Source: Candidatus Tepidifontimicrobium thermophilum
GTDB taxonomy: Bacteria; Sysuimicrobiota; Sysuimicrobiia; Sysuimicrobiales; Sysuimicrobiaceae
Direction: 5' to 3'
Assembly: GCA_031296405.1 (NCBI GenBank)
Contig: JAVKKH010000017.1
Coordinates: 1-56,076 of the forward strand
Length of the DNA: 56,076 bases
The translations under genes were made by a program, and so were the position numbers. This document shows positions 26,574 through 33,679 of the stretch, in pieces; within the stretch, counting starts at the first letter, position 1, and each line of letters opens with the position of its first letter. The notes under the pieces are model-generated. The model had not been told where the DNA came from. It did not search any database and saw nothing but the letters and a program-made list of their open reading frames with translations.

Positions 26574-27916
26574 CGGCCTGCGGTTCTCTGGAACTGCCGG
26601 AGCACTTCGTTGCCCCGCCGCACCGCGGCGTCCAGGGCCGCCTTGGGAGACTGCTGTCCCTGCAGGGCCCGTTCGACCTCTTCGTACAGGATGGTCCGGA
26701 TCTCCGGCATGTTGCCCAGCCGGATCCCCTTGGAGTTCGCCGTGGGCCGGGTCCGGGTCAGCTGCTGGATGGGGATCTCCGCCCAAGGGTTCCGCTGGTA
26801 GTACCCGAGGGCCCTGGCCCGCTGGATGGCGGTGAAGGTGATGGGGATGTAGCCGGTCTCCATGTGCCACTTAGCAGAGACCTCCGGGCTGCTGAGGTAC
26901 CGGAAGAACTCCGCCACCGCCTTGTACTCCTCCGGGGTGCGGCGCGGGGAGGTCATCACCCACAGGGACGCCCCACCGATGATGGAGTTCTTAGGTGCCC
27001 CCTTCACGTCGTCGTAGTAGGGCAAGAAGCCCACGCCCCACTCGAAGCGCGCTTCCCGCTGGTACCGGGCGAACAGTGCGGAGGACGCCGTCAGCATGGC
27101 GCACTCCCCTGAGGGGCCCAGGGCATCGCCTGCGGCGTCCCGGCCACCGTACTTGAACAGGCCTTCCCGCTGCATCTGCACGATGTTCTCCAGGTGCCTC
27201 ACGTACAGGGGGGCGTTGACCAAGAGCTGCGCGTCCGTCCCATCGAAGCCGTTGGCCCGGGTGGCGAACGGGACGTCGTGGATGGCCCCGAAGTTCTCAA
27301 AGTGGATCCAGGTGGGCCACGCAGTGGACCAGCCGCACGGCGCCGCGTTGCTGGCCCGGATGCGCTGCGCCGCCTCCCGGAGCTCTGCCCAGGTTCGTGG
27401 CGGGCGCTCCGGGTTCAGCCCGGCTCGGCGGAAGGCGTCCTTGTTGTACCACAGGACCGGGGTGGAGCTGTTGAAGGGCATGGACACCATGCGCCCGTCC
27501 GGCGTGCTGTAGTACCCGCGCACCGCGGGCAGGTAGACGCTGGGGTCGAACGGGGTCCTGGTCTCCTGCATCAGCTCGTACACCGGCTTGATGGCGCCTC
27601 GGGCCGCCATCATGGTGGCGGTGCCCACCTCGAACATCTGGACGATGTGGGGCGCGTTGCCCGCCCGGAAGGCCGCGATGGCCGCCACCATGGTCTCCGG
27701 GTAGGACCCCTTGAAGGTGGCGTTCACCCGGTAGTTGGCCTGGCTGGCGTTGAACCCGCTCACGATGCTCTCCAACGCCTCGCCCAGCGGACCCCGCAGG
27801 GCGTGCCAGAACTCCACCTGGACCCGTGGGGCCTGCGCACGCCCGGCAGCGGCCCCCAGGACCAGCAACAGGGCGACTGCCGCCGCGCAGACGGCGCCCC
27901 GGTTCAACCGGCTCAT
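26570..27916 (-). CDS. ugpB: Glycerol-3-phosphate-type ABC solute-binding protein
   Basis: 448-residue exported binding protein. Signal peptide: MSRLNRGAVCAAAVALLLVLGAAAGRAQA, cleaved near AQA. UgpB cues include VQVEFWHALRGPLGEALESIV, MFEVGTATMMAARGAIKP, YSTPDGRMVSMPFNSSTPVLWYNKD and WSTAWPTWIHFENF. ATG at 27916 has GGAGGTGA just upstream and overlaps the phosphatase stop (ATGA). It is the first of the Ugp-type genes and probably defines glycerol-3-phosphate or glycerophosphocholine-like cargo. Confidence 0.92.
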   Translation of the reverse strand: MSRLNRGAVCAAAVALLLVLGAAAGRAQAPRVQVEFWHALRGPLGEALESIVSGFNASQANYRVNATFKGSYPETMVAAIAAFRAGNAPHIVQMFEVGTATMMAARGAIKPVYELMQETRTPFDPSVYLPAVRGYYSTPDGRMVSMPFNSSTPVLWYNKDAFRRAGLNPERPPRTWAELREAAQRIRASNAAPCGWSTAWPTWIHFENFGAIHDVPFATRANGFDGTDAQLLVNAPLYVRHLENIVQMQREGLFKYGGRDAAGDALGPSGECAMLTASSALFARYQREARFEWGVGFLPYYDDVKGAPKNSIIGGASLWVMTSPRRTPEEYKAVAEFFRYLSSPEVSAKWHMETGYIPITFTAIQRARALGYYQRNPWAEIPIQQLTRTRPTANSKGIRLGNMPEIRTILYEEVERALQGQQSPKAALDAAVRRGNEVLRQFQRTAGR

Positions 27917-28764
27917 GACCTCACCTCCTGTTGTGTTTGCTCCCGTCCGGTACCGAGTCGTTCGAACCCCTCCGGGAGGACGTCCGCGAGGCTGTCGAGG
28001 ACGAACTCGGGCGGTTCCGGACACCGCGCCACCATCTCCCGCGTCGTGGCCCCGGTCAGTACCACGGCGGTGGCGCTGCCCATGGCCCGGCCCAAGGCCA
28101 CGTCCGTCTCCAGCCGGTCACCCACCACCAGGGTGTCTTCCGGCCGTGTCCCCAGGTGCTCCAACAGAACCCGCGCCATGATGGACGAGGGCTTCCCCAC
28201 CACCTCCTCGAGGGCCCGTCCCGTGGCGGCCTCCAGGGCCGCCACCACGGCGCCCGCGTCCGGGAGGCCGCCGTCCGGCGTGGGGCAGTACGGGTCGCGG
28301 TTGGTAGCGATGAACCGCGCGCCCCGCCGCAGGGCGTCGAACCCGATCTTCAGCTTGCGGTAGTCAAAGGTACGGTCGAAGCACGCCACCACGTAGTCCA
28401 CCTGGTCGGGGTCCTCCACCAAGGAGAATCCCGCCGCCCGGAGCTCCCGCTTCACGGAGTCCTCGCCGATGACGAACAGCCGCGAACCGGGCGCGGTGGC
28501 CGCCAGGTGCTGGACCAACACCATGGAGGAGTTGATCACGTCCTCCGGCTGCGTGGGGATCCCCAGGCGAGTGAGCTTGGCCGCGTAGTCGTCCCGCGTG
28601 TACAGGGGGTTGTTGGAGAGGAACACCACCCGGGCCCCGACCCTCCGCAACGCCGCGATGGCGCGGTCCGCGCCGGGCAACAGGCGGTCCCCCAGGTACA
28701 CCGTCCCGTCGAGATCCACGGCGTAGCCACGGTAGACGCGGTCGGGCCGGGACCGGGGCCTCAT
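27913..28764 (-). CDS. HAD-superfamily IIA phosphatase (NagD/glycerol-phosphatase type)
   Basis: 283-residue cytoplasmic phosphatase. Motif I is YAVDLDGTVYLG with the nucleophile and acid aspartates. Motif II is VVFLSNN, motif III includes GKPSSIM, and motif IV is TLVVGDRLETDVALG. The large C2a cap between them is typical of NagD, phosphoglycolate and glycerol-1-phosphate phosphatases. It overlaps both neighbours by 4 bases, so it is a committed member of this operon. The substrate is probably a small organophosphate brought in by the adjacent importer. Running it alongside GlpK on glycerol-3-phosphate would be futile, which argues for another substrate. Confidence 0.88.
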   Translation of the reverse strand: MRPRSRPDRVYRGYAVDLDGTVYLGDRLLPGADRAIAALRRVGARVVFLSNNPLYTRDDYAAKLTRLGIPTQPEDVINSSMVLVQHLAATAPGSRLFVIGEDSVKRELRAAGFSLVEDPDQVDYVVACFDRTFDYRKLKIGFDALRRGARFIATNRDPYCPTPDGGLPDAGAVVAALEAATGRALEEVVGKPSSIMARVLLEHLGTRPEDTLVVGDRLETDVALGRAMGSATAVVLTGATTREMVARCPEPPEFVLDSLADVLPEGFERLGTGREQTQQEVRS

Positions 28765-30479
28765 CCGCCGCCGCTCCCGAACAGCCCTCCGAGCCGCGCT
28801 CCCGTGAGGCGGTAGATGGCGTACAGGATAACCGCCGACAGCGTGACCAGCACCACGCCCAGGGCGGCAGCCTGCCCGAAGGTCCCGGAGGTGTAGAAGG
28901 TGAAGATGCCCACGGTGATCGTCTCCCACCCCGGCAGCACCAGGAGGATGGTGGCCGCGGCCTCCTGCAGCGCAAACAGCAGGGAGAACAGCGCCCCCGC
29001 CACCACGCCGCGCCAGATCAGGGGCAAGGACACGTCGAAGAACGTGCGGAGGCTGGAAGCGCCCACGCTGGCCGCAGCCTCCTCCATGGCCCGGTGCACC
29101 GTGAGCAGGGACGCGAAGGTCGCGCGCACCGTGTACGGCATCCGGCGGACCGCCAGCACCAGCGGCATCACGAACCACGACCGGGTGAGGGTGATCCCCG
29201 CCAGGGGTGCGTGGAAAGCCCGCAGGTAGGCGATTCCCACCGCCGTCCCCGGCAGCGCCAGCACCAGGGTCACCACCGAGTCCACCAGCTCCCGGCCTGG
29301 AAGGGAGGTCCGGGCCAGCATCCAGCCGATGGACACGCCCAGCACCAGGATCAGGGCCACCGCCACGGCGCCCCACCGGAGGCTGTTCACCACGTAGGTG
29401 GGCGTGAGGTGCAGGACCTGGTCGAAGTGCTCCAGGGTGAACCGCGTGGGGAACGGGGTCAGGGACCACGCCTTCCCGAAGGCCGCCAGCAGCAGTCCCA
29501 GGTGGGGAAGGAACGCCAGCCCGAGCACGGCGGCGAACAGGGCGGGTGCGATCAGCCGCCACGCGCCCCGGAGGGGCCGGCGCTCCACCGCGCGGTACGA
29601 AACCACCGCGTACTCCCGCATGGCCACTGCCCGCCGGGCAACCACCAGAAAGCCCACGGCCATGAGGGACATGAGGGCCCCCACCACCAGTCCCATGCGG
29701 AAAAGCCGGCGGTCCACGAACTGAACGATGTTCAGGTAGGCCTGGGCCGCCAGCAGGTCCTGCATCCCCACCACCAGGGGCGTGGCAAAGTCCGCGAAGG
29801 ACAGGATAAACACCAGGGTCGCGCCCGAGACCAAGCCGGGTGTCAGCAGCGGTAACGTGATGTCCCGCACCCTGCGCAAACCCCGGGACCCCATGGCCTC
29901 CGCAGCCTCCTCGAGGGAGGCGTCCACCTTCGTGAGGGCGTCCACCACGTTCAGGGTCACCAGGGGGAAGTAGTGCAGGACCATGGCCAGGAGGACCCCG
30001 TGCCAGCCGTACAGGAAGTTCACCGGCCGGGGAAGCCCGAGGTAGTCCATCAGGAGCACGTTGACAGTGCCCGCGCGGCCGAGGACGAATACCAGGCCCA
30101 TGATGCCCACCAGGGGAGGCATGACGATGGGCAGCACCGTGAGGTAGGACCACAGCTCGCGGCCCGGGAAGTCGTACCGTACCAGCAGGAACGCGGCCGG
30201 CAGTCCCAGGGCGAGGCAGCCCACCACGGTCCCGCCCGCGACCCACAAGGAGTTCACCAGAGCTTTCCGGTAGAAGGGGTCCCCCGCGAACTGCGCCAGG
30301 TAGTTCACGGTGAAGCGGCCTCCCTCGTCCGTGACCGCCTCCGCCAGGAGGCGGACCAAGGGATAGACCACGAACAGCAGGAGGAACGTGTACACCGGCG
30401 CAGCCCAGAGCCAGCCCGGCAACCGCCAGCGGGGCCGTGCGCGCGGCCAGGCAGCCTCCCGGGCCACTTCCACGCTCAC
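28761..30479 (-). CDS. ABC permease, duplicated two-domain type (FbpB/AfuB-like)
   Basis: 572-residue permease made of two fused halves, about 12 helices in total, as in FbpB, AfuB and ThiP. Each half carries an EAA loop: SLEEAAEAMGSRGLRRVRDITLPLL in the first half and AMEEAAASVGASSLRTFFDVSLPLI in the second. The start GTG overlaps the ATPase stop by 4 bases. The class handles iron, thiamine, phosphonates or sugar phosphates; the operon favours an organophosphate. Confidence 0.9.
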   Translation of the reverse strand: MSVEVAREAAWPRARPRWRLPGWLWAAPVYTFLLLFVVYPLVRLLAEAVTDEGGRFTVNYLAQFAGDPFYRKALVNSLWVAGGTVVGCLALGLPAAFLLVRYDFPGRELWSYLTVLPIVMPPLVGIMGLVFVLGRAGTVNVLLMDYLGLPRPVNFLYGWHGVLLAMVLHYFPLVTLNVVDALTKVDASLEEAAEAMGSRGLRRVRDITLPLLTPGLVSGATLVFILSFADFATPLVVGMQDLLAAQAYLNIVQFVDRRLFRMGLVVGALMSLMAVGFLVVARRAVAMREYAVVSYRAVERRPLRGAWRLIAPALFAAVLGLAFLPHLGLLLAAFGKAWSLTPFPTRFTLEHFDQVLHLTPTYVVNSLRWGAVAVALILVLGVSIGWMLARTSLPGRELVDSVVTLVLALPGTAVGIAYLRAFHAPLAGITLTRSWFVMPLVLAVRRMPYTVRATFASLLTVHRAMEEAAASVGASSLRTFFDVSLPLIWRGVVAGALFSLLFALQEAAATILLVLPGWETITVGIFTFYTSGTFGQAAALGVVLVTLSAVILYAIYRLTGARLGGLFGSGGG

Positions 30480-31549
30480 GGGGCCTCCTCCGGAAACACC
30501 AGCGCCGACTCGGGATGGAAGCTGACCACGGTCCGCTGGCCCGGACTCAGGACGGGGTGGCCCTTGGGGTTGTGGACGTCCACCAGCAGGACCCGTCCCC
30601 CTTCCACCTCCACTTCGTAGCGGAGGAGAGAGCCCAAGTACTGCGACAGGGCCACTCTTCCGGGTACCCCCACGTCCCCGGGCGTCCCGTCGGAGATGCG
30701 GAGGGCTTCCGGCCGCACCGCCAGCACCGCCCGCGCCCCGGGGTGCAGGGGAGCCGCGGCGCGCCCGCGCAGCACACCCGCGGGAGTAGCGAGTTCCACC
30801 CACCCGTCCCGCAGGCCCGCAACGGTCCCCGGCAGGAGGTTGTTGGTCCCCACGAAGTCCGCCACGAACAGGTCCGCGGGTCGCTCGTACAGCTCCACGG
30901 GTGTGCCCACCTGCGCCACCCGTCCGTCCCGCATCACCGCGATACGGTCGGAGATCACCATGGCCTCTTCCTGGTCGTGGGTCACGTAGACGGTGGTGAT
31001 CCGGAGCTCCTGCTGCAGCCGGCGGATCTCGCTGCGCAGCCGGGCACGGACCTTGGCGTCCAGGTTCGAGAGCGGCTCGTCCAGCAGCAACAGGCGCGGG
31101 TTGAGGACCAAGGCCCGGGCCACGGCCACCCGCTGCTGCTGTCCCCCGGACAGCTGCCCGGGTGTACGGTCCTCCAACCCCAGAAGGCCTACCTGCTGCA
31201 GGACCTCCTCCACCCGGCGGCGGACCTCCGCAGCCGGCAGCCGTCTGAGCCGTAGGCCGTAGGCGACGTTGTCGAACACCGTCATGTGCGGCCAGAGGGC
31301 GTAGTTCTGGAATACGATACCCACCCCGCGCTCCGCGGGCGGAACGCCGCGGACGGATACGTCGTCGAAGTACACCTCGCCCTCGTCGGGGTCCACGAAG
31401 CCCGCGAGGATGCGCAGGGTGGTGGTCTTCCCACACCCCGACGGTCCCAGGAGGGTGAACAGCTCGCCCTCCCGGATCTCGAGACTGACCCCGGCCAGGG
31501 CTACGGTGGCCCCGAACCGCTTGACTACGCCCTCCAGCCGGACCCGCAT
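30476..31549 (-). CDS. ABC transporter ATPase (FbpC/PotA/UgpC class)
   Basis: 357-residue ATPase. Walker A is GPSGCGKTTT, the Q-loop VFQNYALWPHMTV, the signature LSGGQQQRVAVARAL, Walker B LLLLDEPLSNLD, and the switch histidine VTHDQEEAM. A C-terminal TOBE domain starts around residue 240. This is the only ATPase for two importers in the operon, the fused permease and UgpAE. Its class includes UgpC and MalK, so it could serve both. It starts 3 bases after the upstream binding-protein gene. Confidence 0.94.
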   Translation of the reverse strand: MRVRLEGVVKRFGATVALAGVSLEIREGELFTLLGPSGCGKTTTLRILAGFVDPDEGEVYFDDVSVRGVPPAERGVGIVFQNYALWPHMTVFDNVAYGLRLRRLPAAEVRRRVEEVLQQVGLLGLEDRTPGQLSGGQQQRVAVARALVLNPRLLLLDEPLSNLDAKVRARLRSEIRRLQQELRITTVYVTHDQEEAMVISDRIAVMRDGRVAQVGTPVELYERPADLFVADFVGTNNLLPGTVAGLRDGWVELATPAGVLRGRAAAPLHPGARAVLAVRPEALRISDGTPGDVGVPGRVALSQYLGSLLRYEVEVEGGRVLLVDVHNPKGHPVLSPGQRTVVSFHPESALVFPEEAP

Positions 31550-31552
31550 CCC

Positions 31553-32698
31553 CTACGGGCAGAAGCGGCGCTTGAGCTCCGCGTGTCGCTCCAGGACCAG
31601 CTTGCGGAACACCTCGTTGACCTCGCTGTACCGCTTCTGGGCCACGTTGTCGTCGTACACGTTGTGCACGGGTTTCTCGAAGAACGACTTGATCCCCGTG
31701 AACTCCGCCATGCGGGCCAGCGGCGAGCCGGGAGGGCCCTCCATCTTGTACTTGGGAGAGATCCCGTACTGACCCCGGGCCATCATGGTCTTCTGCCCCT
31801 CCTCGCTGAGGGCGAACTGGATGAACTCCCGCGCCGCCCGCGGGTTCCGGGCTCCGGCCAGCACTGCCAGCGGCTCCGGGGTGACGAAGGCGGCGGTCGG
31901 GTGCACGTACCGGAGCTCGTACCCGCTGAGCAGGTCCTCGAACGCCATGTAAGCGGGAACCGCGAAGCCCACCGCGAACTCGCCCTTGGCCACCACCGTG
32001 GGCACGTCGCGGCTGCGGGCTACGAAGATCCCGGTATTGGCCCCCAATCGCTGTGCCCACTCCCAGCCCTTCTGCCAGCCGTACAGCTGCAGGATCACCT
32101 CGTAGGTGGCGTGGTTGGAGCTGGACCGGTCCGGAGTCGCCTGCGCGATCTGGCCCTTAAGCCGGCAGTCAAGAAGGTCGTCCCACTCCCGCAGGGTCTG
32201 GAGCCCGACGCGCCGCAGCAGGCGCGGGTGGTACACCAAGCCGTAGGGGGTCAGGCAGCACCCTACCCAGAACCCACGGGGGTCCTTGAGGAGCACAGGC
32301 TTCGGCGTTCCGATGGACGCGGGGATCTCCCGGAGCACGCTTTCCGGTAGCTCCAGGGGGGCCAGGAGCTTACGCTCCGCCAGGTCGTCAAACAGGGCCG
32401 GCTCGCCGCCCCAGAAGATGTCCGCCTCGGGCCGCCCGCCCCACTCCCGGATGCGGCCGTAGGCCACGGGGGTGCCCGCGGACACCACGGTGACCTGCAC
32501 GTCCACGTTGTGCCGCCGCCGCGCGAACTCGCGGAAGGCCGCCACCGTGGGCTCCGTCACCGTACGGGCCACCGGCGTGATGATCACCAGCCGGTTCTCG
32601 ATGGCCTGCTGGGCCCGCGACGGCCACGCTGGCAGCAGCGTGGTCATCATCGCTACGCTCAGCAGCGTGACAACCCACCAGGACCGAGCTTCCCTCAT
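31553..32698 (-). CDS. AfuA/FbpA-class ABC solute-binding protein
   Basis: 381-residue exported protein. Signal peptide MREARSWWVVTLLSVAMMTTLL, then cleavage near SRAQQ. Core cues are NRLVIITPVARTVTEPTVAAF, ADIFWGGEPALFDDL, TPDRSSSNHATYEVILQLYGWQKGW, and SRDVPTVVAKGEFAVGFA. The adjacent-tyrosine iron ligand pair of FbpA is absent; the DPxRSSSNHxxxE-like loop resembles the sugar-phosphate/organophosphate branch. So iron is less likely than a phosphorylated compound, but this is inference. GGGAGGTGGAGGG precedes ATG. It is the first gene after the attenuator. Confidence 0.82.
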   Translation of the reverse strand: MREARSWWVVTLLSVAMMTTLLPAWPSRAQQAIENRLVIITPVARTVTEPTVAAFREFARRRHNVDVQVTVVSAGTPVAYGRIREWGGRPEADIFWGGEPALFDDLAERKLLAPLELPESVLREIPASIGTPKPVLLKDPRGFWVGCCLTPYGLVYHPRLLRRVGLQTLREWDDLLDCRLKGQIAQATPDRSSSNHATYEVILQLYGWQKGWEWAQRLGANTGIFVARSRDVPTVVAKGEFAVGFAVPAYMAFEDLLSGYELRYVHPTAAFVTPEPLAVLAGARNPRAAREFIQFALSEEGQKTMMARGQYGISPKYKMEGPPGSPLARMAEFTGIKSFFEKPVHNVYDDNVAQKRYSEVNEVFRKLVLERHAELKRRFCP

Positions 32699-32781
32699 CC
32701 CTCCACCTCCCTCTGTGACTGGTCCCCGCATCGCCTCGACACGGACTCCACCTCTTCCCTTAAGCCCCTTCCAAACAAGGC

Positions 32782-32818
32782 AAAAACCCACTCGACCCCG
32801 CACCCAGGGTCGAGCGGG
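32782..32818 (-). terminator. Intrinsic terminator between glpP and the importer/glp operon
   Basis: On the minus-strand transcript CCCGCUCGACC pairs with GGUCGAGUGGG (11 pairs, one G-U) around a 10-base loop, followed by UUUUU. It works only in the minus direction. It ends about 84 bases before the first downstream start codon. Confidence 0.88.
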
Positions 32819-32858
32819 TCCTCTCAGGTCTCTCCCGCCCGTATTCGGTTCTACCAAA
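32782..32858 (-). promoter_or_regulatory. Candidate GlpP-controlled attenuator leader
   Basis: Between the glpP stop (32888) and the binding-protein start (32698) lies a structured 189-base leader. In transcript order there is a 6-bp hairpin UUUGGU-aga-ACCGAA (32858-32844), then GCGGG (32838-32834), which can pair with CCCGC (32818-32814). That CCCGC is also the 5' arm of the terminator, so the two stems exclude each other. GlpP-family proteins are known to antiterminate such leaders in Bacillus when glycerol-3-phosphate is present. The GlpP contact site itself is not mapped here. Confidence 0.65.
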
Positions 32859-32887
32859 CTGACTATGGCCCAGCCGCGGGCCATCGG

Positions 32888-33565
32888 TCAAGCTTCCCGG
32901 GCGACCGTGGGCTGGACACGTAGACCCCACAGCCGCCTGGCGCTGGCTGACACCCCCACCGCCCCCGACCGGAGGATGACTGCCACCTGTTCGGGCTGGG
33001 TCACCAGCCCCGCCCCGATCACCGGGTGGGGTACCGAAGCCCGCAGCTCCCGGATCACGTACGGCACCGCCAGTCCGGGCAGGACCTCCACCAGGTCCGG
33101 GTCCGAGGCCCGCACCGCTGCGGTGCCCGTCCGCAAGGCCTCCGAGTCCACCATGAAAACCCGGTGGATGGCCAGGAGCCCCGCCGCCCTGGCCTCCCGC
33201 AGCAGGGCCCCCCGGGTACTCACCACGCCCGCCGCCCCCAGCTCCCTCAGCAGTCGGATCCCCGCGGCATCCTTGCCTACCCCCTCCACCAGGTCCAGGT
33301 GGACGTAGACCGGGATGCCGGCGTCCCCGCACCTCGGCAAGGCCTCCCGCAGCCCGAACACGTCGCCCTTGAAGAAGAAGATGGCCGCGGCCCCACGGCG
33401 GCAGGCCTCCTCCACGTCCTCCAAGCTGCGGACCGCGGGCACCACAGGGAGCTCCCGCAGCCGCGCCAGGAGCGCTTCCACCGCCGCGCTGGTGTGGCCG
33501 TCCGCCACTGTTGCAGCTCCCTCCCGCGACCTGCCCCAGTTGGGGCGCGCCCGCGTGTGGACCAT
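32888..33565 (-). CDS. glpP: Glycerol-3-phosphate-responsive antiterminator
   Basis: 225-residue TIM-barrel RNA-binding regulator. Its sequence follows B. subtilis GlpP closely in order: LPVVPAVRSLEDVEEA, VYVHLDLVEGVGKDAAG, AAGVVSTRGALLREA, AIHRVFMVDSEAL, DLVEVLPGLA, and a final GAVGVSASARRLWGL. GlpP binds leader RNA of glycerol genes and prevents termination when glycerol-3-phosphate is present. ATG at 33565 has GAGGAG 5 bases upstream; a later GTG at about residue 20 is possible. It is transcribed just ahead of a terminator and the whole glp/ugp operon. Confidence 0.93.
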   Translation of the reverse strand: MVHTRARPNWGRSREGAATVADGHTSAAVEALLARLRELPVVPAVRSLEDVEEACRRGAAAIFFFKGDVFGLREALPRCGDAGIPVYVHLDLVEGVGKDAAGIRLLRELGAAGVVSTRGALLREARAAGLLAIHRVFMVDSEALRTGTAAVRASDPDLVEVLPGLAVPYVIRELRASVPHPVIGAGLVTQPEQVAVILRSGAVGVSASARRLWGLRVQPTVAREA

Positions 33566-33679
33566 TCCACTCCTCTGGCTCCGTCTCCTCCGGAGCTGCA
33601 AGACTCCCTTTCCACGGCCTTCCGGGTGCCGCACAATGGAGCCGAGACCGAGTCCCACAACCGACCCGGAGGTCACGCC

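Noticed and set aside
31553..32698. Ferric iron-binding protein, as the closest named class is FbpA
   Set aside because: No paired-tyrosine iron site is visible and the operon concerns glycerol phosphates; kept only as a weak alternative.
32819..32845. GGGCGGGAGAGACC in the glp leader resembling a glycine riboswitch start
   Set aside because: The GCCGAAGG and later CUCUCAGGCAAAAGGAC-like elements of the aptamer are missing, and the downstream genes are not glycine-related.
33026..33679. Upstream extension of the malic enzyme frame
   Set aside because: The extension runs across the glpP gene on the other strand and shows no malic-enzyme homology; the ATG at 33680 with GGAGGTCACGCC matches the family N-terminus.
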